Below, piece by piece: positions 45,996 to 55,169 of a stretch of DNA of 64,000 nt (position 1 is its first letter; each line of letters begins with the position of its first letter). A program made the translations under genes and the position numbers. A model generated the notes under the pieces. It saw only the letters and a program-made list of their open reading frames with translations. It ran no database searches and was not told the origin of the DNA. The stretch is from Enterobacteriaceae bacterium UBA5654 (GTDB lineage: Bacteria; Pseudomonadota; Gammaproteobacteria; Enterobacterales; Enterobacteriaceae): NCBI GenBank assembly GCA_002421005.1, contig DIJC01000001.1, positions 64,968-128,967 of the forward strand, given 5' to 3'.

Positions 45996-46571
45996 TTAGT
46001 AATACGAGTGTTCGCCGCGCTGGTGCTCGGTCAGATCGCGCACGCCTTTGAGTTCCGGGAATTCGTTCAGCAGTTGCTTTTCGATCCCTTCTTTCAGGGT
46101 GACGTCGACCATCGAGCAGCCGTTACAGCCGCCGCCAAATTGCAGGATGGCGTAGCCTTCGTCAGTGATTTCCATCAGCGTGACGCGGCCGCCGTGTCCG
46201 GCAAGCTGTGGGTTCACCTGCGCCTGAAGCATGTATTCGACACGCTCCATCAGCGGGGCGTCGTCAGAAACCTTGCGCATTTTGGCGTTTGGCGCTTTCA
46301 GCGTCAGCTGGGAGCCGAGCTGGTCGGTCACGAAATCGATATCCGCATCTTCCAGATACGGTGCGCTTAACTCGTCTACGTAGGCGGTCAGCAAATCAAA
46401 TTTCAGGGCAGTATCGCTTGCTTCCACAGCGTCCGGCGGACAATAAGAAACACCGCATTCGGCGTTAGGCGTTCCGGGATTAATGACAAATACACGAATT
46501 TGCGTCCCTTCTTCCTGATTTGCCAGCAGTTTGGCAAAGTGCGCTTGTGCAGCATCGGAAATACGGATCAT
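45996..46571 (-). CDS. nfuA: Fe-S biogenesis protein NfuA
   Basis: Carries and delivers [4Fe-4S] clusters to target apoproteins, notably under oxidative stress or iron starvation. It is 191 aa: an N-terminal degenerate A-type domain (1 to about 95) that lost its cysteine ligands, and a C-terminal Nfu domain with the cluster ligands Cys149 and Cys152 (GGGCNGCSM). Start ATG at 46571. It lies between gntT and gntX, hence the old name gntY, and on the same strand as gntX. Confidence 0.96.
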   Translation of the reverse strand: MIRISDAAQAHFAKLLANQEEGTQIRVFVINPGTPNAECGVSYCPPDAVEASDTALKFDLLTAYVDELSAPYLEDADIDFVTDQLGSQLTLKAPNAKMRKVSDDAPLMERVEYMLQAQVNPQLAGHGGRVTLMEITDEGYAILQFGGGCNGCSMVDVTLKEGIEKQLLNEFPELKGVRDLTEHQRGEHSYY

Positions 46572-46629
46572 AGCAATGGCCTAATAGTTGACTGTTTTAC
46601 TCGGTTATAATACGCCCATCGTCGAGGCT

Positions 46630-47301
46630 CTACAAGGTTCGACAGAGGCACCAGACCTGGACCGTTGCTGCGCCGCCTCGCTTTAGCAGGCGGACAATTT
46701 CTGCGACGGTGCTGCCTGTGGTGACGACATCATCCACCACGACGATATGGAGACCTCTGACCGGGATTTCAAGCTGAAAGGCATTTTTCAGGTTGTGCTT
46801 ACGCATCCGGGCGGAAAGCTGGTGCTGGGTCGCGGTGGCCCGCACGCGGGTGACGGCGTCGGCTTCATACTCACAGCCCAGCCAGCGCGCCAGCGGGCGG
46901 CACAGCAAATCGCTCTGATTAAACCCTCTGCGCCAGTGTCTTTTTTGCCACAGCGGCACGCTGATAAGGCGATCCGGGCGAGGCTGCCGCCGCTGGAACG
47001 AGGCCAGCAGCAGGAGCCTCGCCAGCGCCGGAGCCAGCTCCGCTTTGCCGGAAAACTTAAAGCGGTGAATCAGCGTGCTCAGCGGCGGTATGTAGTCGCT
47101 GACCGCAATCAGCCGCTGCCACGGCGGCGGTTTTTGCAGGCAGCGCCCGCAGGGCAGGTGTTCATGCTGCGCGGGAAGGCCGCACTGCGGGCAGACCAGC
47201 GCTCTTGCAAAAAGCGTGGACGCGCAGCGCGAGCAAATCCCCCACTGCGGCAGGGCAAGCGGCATTCGGCATAGCCAGCATAAGCCACAGGCTGTTAACA
47301 T
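46630..47301 (-). CDS. gntX: ComF-family phosphoribosyltransferase-like protein GntX
   Basis: ComF-family protein (223 aa) with a double zinc finger (CGLCWLC, CSRC, CPQCGLPAQ, CGRC, within residues 5-54) and a phosphoribosyltransferase domain whose PRPP loop is VVVDDVVTTGSTVAE (about residues 187-201). Family members aid competence or DNA utilisation; E. coli GntX is needed for use of DNA as a nutrient. Start ATG at 47301. It is divergent from bioH across 37 bp. Confidence 0.93.
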   Translation of the reverse strand: MLTACGLCWLCRMPLALPQWGICSRCASTLFARALVCPQCGLPAQHEHLPCGRCLQKPPPWQRLIAVSDYIPPLSTLIHRFKFSGKAELAPALARLLLLASFQRRQPRPDRLISVPLWQKRHWRRGFNQSDLLCRPLARWLGCEYEADAVTRVRATATQHQLSARMRKHNLKNAFQLEIPVRGLHIVVVDDVVTTGSTVAEIVRLLKRGGAATVQVWCLCRTL

Positions 47302-47338
47302 ATTTCACCTCGTAAACGACAAGTGAGAACAGTACCTG

Positions 47339-48112
47339 ATGAGCGACCTCTGGTGGCAAACGAAAGGCGAAGGAAATTGTCATCTTGTGCTGCTGCACGG
47401 ATGGGGACTGAATGCGGAAGTGTGGGATTGCATTTCGGCGGAATTAAGCTCGCATTTTACGCTGCATCTGGTGGACTTGCCGGGCTTCGGGCGCAGCCAG
47501 GGTTTTGGTGCGCTAACGCTTGCGGAAATGGCCGAGTGTGTGCAGGCTCGCGCGCCGGAAAAAGCCATCTGGCTGGGCTGGAGTCTCGGCGGGCTGGTGG
47601 CGAGCCAGGTGGCGCTAAGTCATCCCGGGCGCGTGCAGGCGCTGGTGACGGTGGCGTCATCCCCCTGTTTTTGCGCCTGTGACGGCTGGCCGGGGATCAA
47701 GCCGGAGGTCTTGTCCGGGTTCCAGCAGCAGCTCAGCGAGAACTTTCAGCGCACCGTGGAGCGTTTTCTGGCGCTGCAAACAATGGGGACGGAGAGCGCC
47801 CGCCAGGACGCCCGCAGGCTGAAAAACGCCGTGCTGGCGTTACCGATGCCGGAAGTGGCGGTGCTCAATGGTGGACTGGAAATCCTGAAAAATACGGATT
47901 TACGTGAACCACTGCGCGAGCTGACTCTGCCGTTCTTGCGCATCTACGGCTATCTCGACGGACTGATACCGCACAAGGTTATCCCGTTGATTGACGCCCT
48001 CTGGCCTGCCAGCGAGTCGCTGACGATCCCGAAGGCCGCGCATGCGCCGTTTGTTTCCCATCCCGCAGCGTTTTGTCAGGCGCTGATCGACCTCAAAGCC
48101 AGAGTGGTCTGA
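47339..48112 (+). CDS. bioH: Pimeloyl-[ACP] methyl ester esterase BioH
   Basis: Hydrolyses the methyl ester of pimeloyl-ACP, the last step in making the pimelate moiety of biotin. The 257-aa alpha/beta hydrolase has the catalytic Ser82 in GWSLGG, Asp near 207 (YLDGLIP) and His near 235 (KAAHAPF), plus the oxyanion motif LLHGWGLN. Start ATG at 47339. It stands apart from the other bio genes, as in E. coli, and is divergent from gntX. Confidence 0.96.
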   Translation: MSDLWWQTKGEGNCHLVLLHGWGLNAEVWDCISAELSSHFTLHLVDLPGFGRSQGFGALTLAEMAECVQARAPEKAIWLGWSLGGLVASQVALSHPGRVQALVTVASSPCFCACDGWPGIKPEVLSGFQQQLSENFQRTVERFLALQTMGTESARQDARRLKNAVLALPMPEVAVLNGGLEILKNTDLREPLRELTLPFLRIYGYLDGLIPHKVIPLIDALWPASESLTIPKAAHAPFVSHPAAFCQALIDLKARVV

Positions 48113-48215
48113 TTCTTTCGCGCGGCCTGGCAAAAGTGGGATGACGCAGCAATACTGATAATGCCGCTGCGTATTTTTATGCCGTGGCATCCCCTGTCAA
48201 AAAGGAGTCCGGGCT

Positions 48216-48485
48216 ATGAAAATTGTTGCAGGTATCGTTGCATCGCTGGTGATTGGATCGCTGTCGTTCGGGGTTATGGCGGCGGAAGAGCTGCATAAAG
48301 ATAAACTCAAAGAGATGAACCTGACCAAAGTGGGGGATATCAGCACCTCCAAAGGTACGGCTCCGATGGACGCACAGCGTGAACTGTCCAAAAAAGCCGA
48401 CGAGCTGGGCGGGAAATATTACGTGATCACCAGCGCGAAGAAATCAGAAAAAGACATCCACACTACGGCTGAAGTGTATAAATAA
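48216..48485 (+). CDS. DUF1471 (YhcN/BhsA-like) small periplasmic protein
   Basis: The 89-aa exported protein has a signal peptide ending GVMA-AEEL (about residue 22) and the DUF1471 core: LTKVGDIST, then PMDAQRELSKKADELGGKYYVITSA and a final HTTAEVYK strand. These small proteins respond to stresses such as acid, peroxide or biofilm signals; the specific role here is not known. ATG at 48216 follows AAGGAG. It occupies the place between bioH and feoC where E. coli K-12 has an unrelated gene. A hairpin follows at 48490-48517. Confidence 0.88.
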   Translation: MKIVAGIVASLVIGSLSFGVMAAEELHKDKLKEMNLTKVGDISTSKGTAPMDAQRELSKKADELGGKYYVITSAKKSEKDIHTTAEVYK

Positions 48486-48489
48486 GCGC

Positions 48490-48517
48490 CTTGCCGGGCC
48501 TCATCAGGCCCGGCAAG
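48490..48517. terminator. GC-rich hairpin between the DUF1471 gene and feoC
   Basis: Perfect 11-bp stem CTTGCCGGGCC / GGCCCGGCAAG with a 6-base loop and no U-tract, between two convergent genes. It may be a REP-like palindrome as well as a shared terminator. Confidence 0.65.
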
Positions 48518-48522
48518 CAGTT

Positions 48523-48759
48523 TCAGCGCAGCATCCACCATTCCCGCAGACACGCTTTCCCTTCCGGGCAGCGCTTGCAACTGCCATTCAGACAGCTTTC
48601 GACATCTTCCTGGGTACGACGGGCTTTGCCCATCGCTTCCATGCGGCTGAGCATGGCATCCAGCAGCGGACGAGGCAGGTTCAGCGCAGCGCTAAGCTGG
48701 CTGGCTTCCATCCGTCCTTGCAGAGCCAGCATATTTCGCACGTCCATTAACGAGGCCAT
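48523..48759 (-). CDS. feoC: Ferrous iron transport protein FeoC
   Basis: Small winged-helix protein (78 aa) that stabilises or controls FeoB in enterobacteria. It has the helix-turn-helix part MEASQLSAALNLPRPLLDAM and four cysteines in CLNGSCKRCPEGKACLREWW that may bind an Fe-S cluster. The ATG at 48759 shares one base with the feoB stop (TAATG), so translation is coupled; an alternative start three codons upstream would overlap feoB further. Last gene of feoABC. Confidence 0.94.
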   Translation of the reverse strand: MASLMDVRNMLALQGRMEASQLSAALNLPRPLLDAMLSRMEAMGKARRTQEDVESCLNGSCKRCPEGKACLREWWMLR

Positions 48760-51077
48760 TAATGGCAATCTCCCGCCGGGCTTTCGCAGCAGCTGGCAGG
48801 CGTTTTACGCGTCGCCAGCAGATTGACGTCCACCCGGCTGCGGGCACGGCGCAGGCTGCCAATCACCACCACATTAAACAGCAGCACCGCCAGAATACAC
48901 ACCAGGCTGTACTGCGGATGCTGCTCGAAGCTGGCAACCTGATAAAACAGCGTCGCCAGGGAATAAGCGATGTTCAGCCCCCACAGAATAGAGAAGCCCA
49001 TCCAGCCACGACTGGATTCGCGGGAAATGGCTCCCATCACTGAGATGCAGGGCACGTACAGCAGCACAAAAATCAGATAGCTGTAGGCTGCCGCCGCGCT
49101 GCCAAATTTCTCGCTCATCACGCCCATCGTCCCGGTCGCCATTTCACCATCGCCTTTGCTGGCTTCAATCGGGTTCGCCAGTACGCTCAGGCTGAAGGTG
49201 TCTTTCAGGCTCTGCCAGGTGTCGCTGACCGCGCCGGACAGCTCCCCGGTGAGGCTGAACTCTGCCGGGTTAAATTCCTCTTCCTGAATATTTTCGGCGG
49301 TATAAAGCGTGTTGAGCGTGCCCACCACCACTTCTTTTGCCATCGCGCCGGTAAACAGGCCAACGGTCGCCTGCCAGTGATCCTGATGAACGCCAATCGG
49401 CTCCAGCAGCGGCGTAAAGACGCGGCTGACGGACGCCAGCGCAGAGTCGTTAATGTTATTGACCGCCTTGCCGCTGAGAGAAAAACTGTTCAGCGCACTG
49501 AGGAAAATACTGACGATAACGATGACTTTACCGGCACGCAGAATAAAACCCTTCAGCCGCTGCCAGGTCTGAATGAGCAGGCTTTTAATCATCGGCACGT
49601 GGTACACCGGCAGTTCCATCACGAACGGCGAGGCTTCACCGCGCATGATGGTATGTTTAAGCATCAGGCCGGTCAGCACCGCCATCACAATGCCAAGAAT
49701 GTAGAGCGAGAAGACCGCCAGCGCGCCCTGCTGCCCAAAGAAGGCGGCGGCGAAGACGGCGAAAATCGCCAGCCGCGCGCCGCAGGACATAAACGGTGCC
49801 ATCATGATGGTCATCAGCCGTTCACGGGGTGCATCCAGGGTGCGTGCGCCCATCACCGACGGCACGTTGCAGCCAAAGCCAACAATCAGCGGAACGAAAG
49901 ATTTACCCGGCAGACCCAGCGATTGCATCAGACGGTCCATGACAAAGGCGGCACGCGCCATGTAGCCGGAGTCTTCCAGGAAAGACAGGAACAGATACAT
50001 CATGCCAATCTGCGGCACCAGCGGCAGAACGGTGTTGATCCCGCCACCAAGCCCCTGGGCGAGGAAAATCGTCAGCCAGTCCGGGAAGTGCAGGGTGTAG
50101 CCAATCCACTGGATGCCGTGGATAAAAATCGCCACCGATCCGACGTCAAAAATTGGCGACAGCGCGCCGCCGATGTTGATGGCGAACAGGAACATCACGT
50201 ACATCACCAGCAGAAAGATTGGCAGACCGAGAAAACGGTTAAGGATAATTTTGTCCATCGCGGCGGTGAAGCGGCTGGGCTCAGCGGTCAGCGAGTTGCT
50301 GACCGTATCGCAGATGGCAGCGATACACTGGTAGCGCGCGTCGGCGATGTGCAGCGCGGGATCGTCAATGTCCTGATGTAAGCGGGCCAGCGAGCCGTCC
50401 AGCGTTTGCGCGGCGTCCTGGGCATACGCCCGGCTATAAATGTCGCCTTCCAGCATTTGCAGCGCCAGCCAGCGGCGCTGTTGCATTGGCATATCGGCGG
50501 GCATTTTCTGCGCCAGGCTGTCAGCTTCAACCAGCAGCGGCTGCGCATAGTGGACCAGATCCACGTCCTGATTACGGGTATGGCGGTCGATCGCCAGTTT
50601 CAGCGCGTCTATCCCGCGACCGCGCGTGGAAACCAGCGGGACTACCGGGCAGCCGAGGCGAGCGGAGAGGGCATCGATATCAACGCGCACCTGCTGCTTT
50701 TCGGCGATATCCAGCATATTGAGCGCCACTACGCAGGGAATACCCAGTTCCAGCAGTTGCAGTGTCAGGTAAAGATTGCGCTCCAGATTAGACGCATCCA
50801 CCACGTTAATCAGCAGGTCAGCATCGCCGCTGAGAATGTAATGGCAGGCGATTTGCTCATCGAGCGAGGTCTGGGAGGAAATGGTGGTCAACGAATAAGT
50901 GCCGGGCAGGTCAACCAGCGTGACCTGATAATCGGTAGTCAGAAAGCTACCTTCTTTGCGTTCAACGGTCACACCTGCCCAGTTGCCTACCCGCTGACGC
51001 GAGCCGGTTAACTGGTTGAATAACGTTGTCTTACCCGAATTAGGATTGCCAATTAAGCCAATGGTTAGTTTTTTCAT
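48759..51077 (-). CDS. feoB: Ferrous iron transporter FeoB
   Basis: Main Fe(II) importer of the inner membrane under low oxygen. It is 772 aa: an N-terminal GTPase with G1 GNPNSGKTT (about residues 10-18), G3 VDLPGTYSL and G4 NMLD, then a helical GDI domain and a membrane part with two Gate motifs (including VGFGCNVPSVMGARTL and FMSCGARLAIFA). It ends with a cysteine-containing tail (ASCCESPAGDCH). Start ATG at 51077, 18 bp after feoA. Confidence 0.97.
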   Translation of the reverse strand: MKKLTIGLIGNPNSGKTTLFNQLTGSRQRVGNWAGVTVERKEGSFLTTDYQVTLVDLPGTYSLTTISSQTSLDEQIACHYILSGDADLLINVVDASNLERNLYLTLQLLELGIPCVVALNMLDIAEKQQVRVDIDALSARLGCPVVPLVSTRGRGIDALKLAIDRHTRNQDVDLVHYAQPLLVEADSLAQKMPADMPMQQRRWLALQMLEGDIYSRAYAQDAAQTLDGSLARLHQDIDDPALHIADARYQCIAAICDTVSNSLTAEPSRFTAAMDKIILNRFLGLPIFLLVMYVMFLFAINIGGALSPIFDVGSVAIFIHGIQWIGYTLHFPDWLTIFLAQGLGGGINTVLPLVPQIGMMYLFLSFLEDSGYMARAAFVMDRLMQSLGLPGKSFVPLIVGFGCNVPSVMGARTLDAPRERLMTIMMAPFMSCGARLAIFAVFAAAFFGQQGALAVFSLYILGIVMAVLTGLMLKHTIMRGEASPFVMELPVYHVPMIKSLLIQTWQRLKGFILRAGKVIVIVSIFLSALNSFSLSGKAVNNINDSALASVSRVFTPLLEPIGVHQDHWQATVGLFTGAMAKEVVVGTLNTLYTAENIQEEEFNPAEFSLTGELSGAVSDTWQSLKDTFSLSVLANPIEASKGDGEMATGTMGVMSEKFGSAAAAYSYLIFVLLYVPCISVMGAISRESSRGWMGFSILWGLNIAYSLATLFYQVASFEQHPQYSLVCILAVLLFNVVVIGSLRRARSRVDVNLLATRKTPASCCESPAGDCH

Positions 51078-51095
51078 TTTCGTTGACTCACTGTA

Positions 51096-51323
51096 TTAAC
51101 GGGAAACCGATTCCACTTCTAATAGCGCCAAATCTTTTTTGCGTAATACCAGATTAACGCGGCGGGTTTCGATATGGACGGGATCGCCTAATGGCGCGAT
51201 GCGCACTACATTAAAGGACGAGCCGGGTAACATACCCAGTGAGAGCAGCTTCTGACGATAGGCCGGGCTGATATCACGGGAGAATCCGGTGATCTTCCAG
51301 GCACTGGCTGGTGTAAATTGCAT
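51096..51323 (-). CDS. feoA: Ferrous iron transport accessory protein FeoA
   Basis: SH3-like cytosolic protein (75 aa) required for FeoB activity. It has the typical sequence YRQKLLSLGMLPGSSFNVVR and PLGDPVHIETRR. First gene of feoABC. Upstream lie a Fur-box-like and an FNR-like site, matching iron repression and anaerobic activation known in E. coli. Confidence 0.95.
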   Translation of the reverse strand: MQFTPASAWKITGFSRDISPAYRQKLLSLGMLPGSSFNVVRIAPLGDPVHIETRRVNLVLRKKDLALLEVESVSR

Positions 51324-51398
51324 AGAGCCTACTTATGTATCACTTGCGGAATAGACCATGCGGTCTGCGCACGACGGTTAATTATCAATCAAGGCGAT

Positions 51399-51417
51399 GG
51401 TAATGAGAATAGTTTGT
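51399..51417 (-). promoter_or_regulatory. Candidate Fur box of feoABC
   Basis: GGTAATGAGAATAGTTTGT matches the 19-bp Fur consensus GATAATGATAATCATTATC at about 12 positions, with the strong AATGAGAAT core. It lies about 76-94 bp before the feoA start. Confidence 0.6.
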
Positions 51418-51474
51418 ATCTTCAATCTTTAAAGTGTGACGAAGTATGCTGTTAGCAAATAAAGTCGCGAAAAA

Positions 51475-51488
51475 TTGATATAGCGCAA
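51475..51488 (-). promoter_or_regulatory. Candidate FNR site of feoABC
   Basis: TTGAT-ATAG-CGCAA: one perfect half-site and one weaker half, about 155 bp upstream of feoA. E. coli feo has an FNR site well upstream of its promoter. The match is modest. Confidence 0.45.
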
Positions 51489-51652
51489 AAATAAGCGGGG
51501 TTTTGCCGCCGCGCAACGCAGTTGAAAAAGAGTCCGGGTGTTTTTAATATTTTACATTATATGATTAATTGTTTTATTAGTGTTAAAGCAGGGCGAGGAG
51601 CAGGGACGTCATTGCGCGTAGATATCGCCAGATAATCGCCATAACCGTTATT

Positions 51653-51686
51653 AAACCCCTTCGCCATCACGGGCAGGTGGAAGGGG
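51653..51686 (-). terminator. Terminator-like hairpin after the PTS operon
   Basis: CCCCTTC (51656-51662) pairs with GAAGGGG (51680-51686) around a 17-base loop with inner pairing. On the minus strand it is followed by TTTAATAA. It lies about 38 bp after the deaminase stop and would separate this operon from feoABC. Confidence 0.5.
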
Positions 51687-51723
51687 TATGTGTACGACGT
51701 GTAATCGTCAGGTAATCAACCCG

Positions 51724-52431
51724 TTATTGAGCTTTGGCGTCGTAAAATACTTCCACGTCATTGTGTAATAGCAGCAACGAGGCAGGGAGTTGGGTAGATA
51801 ACTGTCTGGCATTCATCAGCTTGCTGAGGATCTCTTTTTTATTATCGCCGGTGACGATAACAATAATTTTTTTAGAGCGGAGAATTTGCCGGATACCGGT
51901 GGTAATGCCACGCTTAATGTCCTGCGCGCCTTTAATCATCGCATGATTCATCGACGTCGGAGTCAGATCGACAATAGACGTATTTACCGGCAATGCATCC
52001 GCAGGTTCATTAAAACCGATATGCCCGTTAATACCGATCCCCAGAATGCACAGGTCGGGGGTGTTTTCTTCCAGCCGCGCATTCGCCTTCTGACACTCTT
52101 CATCGAGATTGCTATTGGTTGCGTCAACGCCAGAATAGTTGCTTAAATCAATCCCCCACGGCGTCAGGACGTGTCGTTTAAGATAGCTGTCGCAGGAAGT
52201 ATTATGAGCGAATCCCAGACCTTCCCACTCGTCAAGCTTATGGATTTTGGTAGACGTCAGTGCGGTTTTAGTACCCGCTAAAAAATCACTGACTTTATTA
52301 TAGCTCAGCGTCGGCGATTGCCCGGATGCCAGCAGAAGGAAAGCATCAGGTTTATTCCCTACAACATCGAGGATCTTTTTAGCGACGGTGCTGGCGATTT
52401 CATATTCTGATTCAATTAAGGTGAATTGCAT
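51724..52431 (-). CDS. Glucosamine/galactosamine-6-phosphate isomerase-like deaminase
   Basis: NagB/AgaI-type enzyme (235 aa) that would deaminate and isomerise an amino-sugar 6-phosphate to a ketose 6-phosphate plus ammonia. It has LLASGQSPTLSYNKV (phosphate loop, about residues 32-46), the catalytic aspartate region HKLDEWEGLG and the GIGINGHIGFNEPA motif with the active-site His and Glu. Start ATG at 52431, one base after the regulator stop. Last gene of the inserted PTS operon. The length is nearer AgaI than the 266-aa NagB. The precise sugar is unresolved (galactosamine or glucosamine derivative). Confidence 0.85.
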   Translation of the reverse strand: MQFTLIESEYEIASTVAKKILDVVGNKPDAFLLLASGQSPTLSYNKVSDFLAGTKTALTSTKIHKLDEWEGLGFAHNTSCDSYLKRHVLTPWGIDLSNYSGVDATNSNLDEECQKANARLEENTPDLCILGIGINGHIGFNEPADALPVNTSIVDLTPTSMNHAMIKGAQDIKRGITTGIRQILRSKKIIVIVTGDNKKEILSKLMNARQLSTQLPASLLLLHNDVEVFYDAKAQ

Positions 52432-52432
52432 A

Positions 52433-53140
52433 TTAACCTCTTCTCATGGAAATATTGACTTGATAATTGGTCGGATGGGCAAATGCTTCCGTATATTCAA
52501 TGATGGTATTGTTACTGGTCGCATGGCGGAATATTTTGATTATCGGGGAGTCTATGGGTATCTGTAATAGCTGGCTTTCTATAACACCCGAAAGTACCGG
52601 CTGATAAAATTCATTAACGGCGATTTTGAAAACGCCAGCGCTACGCGCGAAAGTATCGTACAGGCCAAAATTGACAATCGATTCCTGCGCTAAGTCAGCA
52701 AATTGAATAGCGGGCAAGTAACTTTCTTCAAAAATGGATGGCATGCCTTCTACATAACGCATTCGGCTGATTTGGCGGATCTCGCTACAGGGCGAGACGC
52801 ATAGTTCACTGGCAATGCGTTCATCGCGAATAAGCGCGAACTTTTTAATATCGCTGTGGTGGTTTATTCCTCGCCAGGACATTTCTTCGGTGAAGCTAAT
52901 CGGCTTACTTTGGTCAAAGACCAGGTCGGGGATTTTAACAATGGTCCCGATGCCGCGTCCTTTTTCGACATAGCCAAGACGGGCCAGAAACTCAATGGCG
53001 TTACGTACCGTGGCCCGGCTACAGCCGTAGATCCGTTCAAGCTCCGGCTCAGGCGGCAGCAGATGACCAATCAGGTATTCAACGCCAATCTTTTTCTGGA
53101 TATCGAGGGCGATGAATTGATATTTAGCATTAGATTCCAT
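52433..53140 (-). CDS. GntR/HutC-family transcription regulator of the PTS operon
   Basis: Likely local repressor, 235 aa. The N-terminal winged helix is seen in PPEPELERIYGCSRATVRNAIEFLARLG (about residues 28-55) with a GRGIGTIV wing, followed by a UTRA effector domain (SRMRYVEGMPSIFEESYLP), which binds sugar phosphates in related AgaR2, NagR or DgaR-type regulators. The ATG at 53140 overlaps the IIA gene by 11 bases; an ATG five codons earlier is possible. Its likely operator is the 18-bp palindrome at 55675-55692. Confidence 0.85.
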   Translation of the reverse strand: MESNAKYQFIALDIQKKIGVEYLIGHLLPPEPELERIYGCSRATVRNAIEFLARLGYVEKGRGIGTIVKIPDLVFDQSKPISFTEEMSWRGINHHSDIKKFALIRDERIASELCVSPCSEIRQISRMRYVEGMPSIFEESYLPAIQFADLAQESIVNFGLYDTFARSAGVFKIAVNEFYQPVLSGVIESQLLQIPIDSPIIKIFRHATSNNTIIEYTEAFAHPTNYQVNISMRRG

Positions 53141-53561
53141 CTGCCGTTGCCCCATTATTGGCGTTGAGTTTTATTGCCAGCGAGGTTATCGCCTCTTTCC
53201 CGGCCAGTAATATTTCGTCTGTGAGCACCGACGCCTCGCTGATTTCCTCGCGTAATAAAATCGCCGCGCTGACCATCGTGAAGTTAGCCCCGGTAAGCAC
53301 CTCGTACAGTGGGTTATTAATGGCGATTTCACTGGATTGATTAAAGGGCGTGCCGCCGGGGATATCGGTCAAAAAGATAACGCCATCGCCCTGGTCAACG
53401 GCAGATGCCGCGCTTTTTAGCGCTGATGAGAGTTCGGCGGCGCTGCTGTCAAAGGAGAAGGGAACAATAGCCAACTGGCGGGGTTGCCCTATAATCCCTT
53501 CGATCATTGAGCCAAGACCCTGCGCAAACTGGCCGTGGCCTGAAATAATAATCCCTTTCAT
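53130..53561 (-). CDS. Mannose-family PTS system IIA component
   Basis: Phosphocarrier (143 aa) that accepts phosphate from HPr at His9 (IIISGHGQFA) and passes it to IIB. Other family signs are GVIFLTDIPGGTPFN (about residues 60-74). The start ATG at 53561 shares one base with the IID stop (TAATG). It is a separate IIA protein, as in the AgaF type, rather than fused to IIB as in ManX. Confidence 0.92.
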   Translation of the reverse strand: MKGIIISGHGQFAQGLGSMIEGIIGQPRQLAIVPFSFDSSAAELSSALKSAASAVDQGDGVIFLTDIPGGTPFNQSSEIAINNPLYEVLTGANFTMVSAAILLREEISEASVLTDEILLAGKEAITSLAIKLNANNGATADGI

Positions 53562-54388
53562 TATAAAACTCCCAGATAAGAACCCAGCAGGCTGATGGCA
53601 GCAATAAAAACAATCAGGGTGAGCGGTTTTGCTCCCTTCGTTTTTATCAGCCAGTACACCAGACTGGTCACCAGCAGCGGTAATATTTTAGGGGCTATGG
53701 CGTCGAGTAGATCCTTCTGCACCATGACTATTGATTCTCCTGCGTGGATCACCAGCGGAGTAGTCATGCTGACGCAGGAGGCGATCAATCCACCAATAAC
53801 CGTCAACCCTAAAAGGGTGGCTGCGCGAGTCAGCAGAATGCTGTTGTCTTTAAAAGAGGTGATGGCACTCATGCCCTGGTAATAGCCGACGCGAATAAGC
53901 CCGAAGCGGACAAAATTCTGGAGCATAAAGAAGGCAATAATATAGAAAAAGGGCGCAATGATATTGCCGGTCGCGCCAAGACTTGCCGCTATTCCGGCAA
54001 TAATGGGAATGCCTGTCGCCCACAGGATCGAATCACCAATGCCTGCCAGCGGCCCCATTGCTGCCAGCTTAAGTGCGCGGATAGTCGCGACAGGCTCTTT
54101 ACGGCTTTCAGCCGCCAGACTCAGGCCGAGCGGCCCGGTCACTACAAATGTATTGGTGTTAAAAAATTCATTATGGATGCGCAATGATTTTTTTAAGTCC
54201 TCATCACTATTCGCATGAATTTTCTTTAACACCGGCATAAGAGCGAAAAGTATTCCGCCTGCCTGCATAAGTTCATAATTGAATGAAGTATTTAGCAGCA
54301 TGGTGCGCCAGGCCACTTTGTTTAAATCTGCTTTGGTTAACTCAACCGGGGTTTTATCCTGAAACTCACTACTGTTTTCTTCGTTCAT
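53561..54388 (-). CDS. Mannose-family PTS system IID component
   Basis: Membrane subunit that forms the sugar channel with IIC. It is 275 aa from the ATG at 54388 (MNEENSSEFQ), which has AGGA upstream; the longer in-frame ORF overlaps the IIC gene. Family motifs include MLLNTSFNYELMQAGG, FNTNTFVVTGPLGLSLA and MGPLAGIGDSILWAT. It lies 13 bases after the IIC gene. A Mn-rich C-terminal hydrophobic end is not seen; the protein simply ends in a membrane helix (LLGSYLGVL). Confidence 0.92.
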   Translation of the reverse strand: MNEENSSEFQDKTPVELTKADLNKVAWRTMLLNTSFNYELMQAGGILFALMPVLKKIHANSDEDLKKSLRIHNEFFNTNTFVVTGPLGLSLAAESRKEPVATIRALKLAAMGPLAGIGDSILWATGIPIIAGIAASLGATGNIIAPFFYIIAFFMLQNFVRFGLIRVGYYQGMSAITSFKDNSILLTRAATLLGLTVIGGLIASCVSMTTPLVIHAGESIVMVQKDLLDAIAPKILPLLVTSLVYWLIKTKGAKPLTLIVFIAAISLLGSYLGVL

Positions 54389-54401
54389 TTTTGATGTCCT
54401 T

Positions 54402-55169
54402 TTAAATGCCATCCATTTCAATTTCAGCGGTTTTTTTGCGCATATTTTTTTGCAGGTAATAATCGTAGATGACAACGCAGAGCGCAAAAATAGCCAGGGC
54501 GAGGACGGGTAAATTCAGGTAGGCGGTGATAAAGAAACCTGCGATCAGGAAGAGGGTATATTCTCCCCGCAGCATCATTTTTAACAGCATGGCAAAGCCG
54601 ACAGCCGGAAGAATACCGCCCGCCACGCCAAGCCCGTGAATGATCCACGCTGGCAGCATTCTGACAGCTTCTGCGGCTTTATCCGTTCCGAGATAAACCG
54701 GAAAGAACGAAACCACAAAGTACAGCACTGCGCAAAGACCCAGGCCGATATACTGATTTATTTCTATGCCCCGGTAGTAACCACTGGCGATGTGTTTATC
54801 GTTCTTATGCATCAGGTACGCCAGCAGCGTACAAAAGGTGGTCATAATGGCCTGCATTAGTACAGCAAAGGGGATGCCAATCGCAATCGCGGTTTTTGGC
54901 GGCAGGCCAGAGGAGATGGCAAATGTTACGCCCATCAGCGTCCCAATCACCATATTTGGCGGCTGTGCACCGCCAAAGGCGGCGGTCTGACCAAGGAATA
55001 CCAGCTCAAACATACTGCCGACAATAAGACCTGTTTTTACGTCGCCCAGTACCAGTCCGATCAGAAAGCCGACAACGATGGGACGATAAATCTGGAGCTG
55101 TTCGGCAAAGGAATCCGCTCCACATAGTGCGCCAATCACCCCTATTGCCAGTGCGGATTCTATATTCAT
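54402..55169 (-). CDS. Mannose-family PTS system IIC component
   Basis: Polytopic membrane subunit (255 aa) that binds and moves the sugar. It has IGVIGALCGADSFAEQLQIYRP at the N-terminus (about 10-30), VGSMFELVFLGQTAAFGGAQPPN and several further helices. Start ATG at 55169, overlapping the IIB stop by ATGA. Similar to AgaW/AgaC and ManY types. Confidence 0.92.
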   Translation of the reverse strand: MNIESALAIGVIGALCGADSFAEQLQIYRPIVVGFLIGLVLGDVKTGLIVGSMFELVFLGQTAAFGGAQPPNMVIGTLMGVTFAISSGLPPKTAIAIGIPFAVLMQAIMTTFCTLLAYLMHKNDKHIASGYYRGIEINQYIGLGLCAVLYFVVSFFPVYLGTDKAAEAVRMLPAWIIHGLGVAGGILPAVGFAMLLKMMLRGEYTLFLIAGFFITAYLNLPVLALAIFALCVVIYDYYLQKNMRKKTAEIEMDGI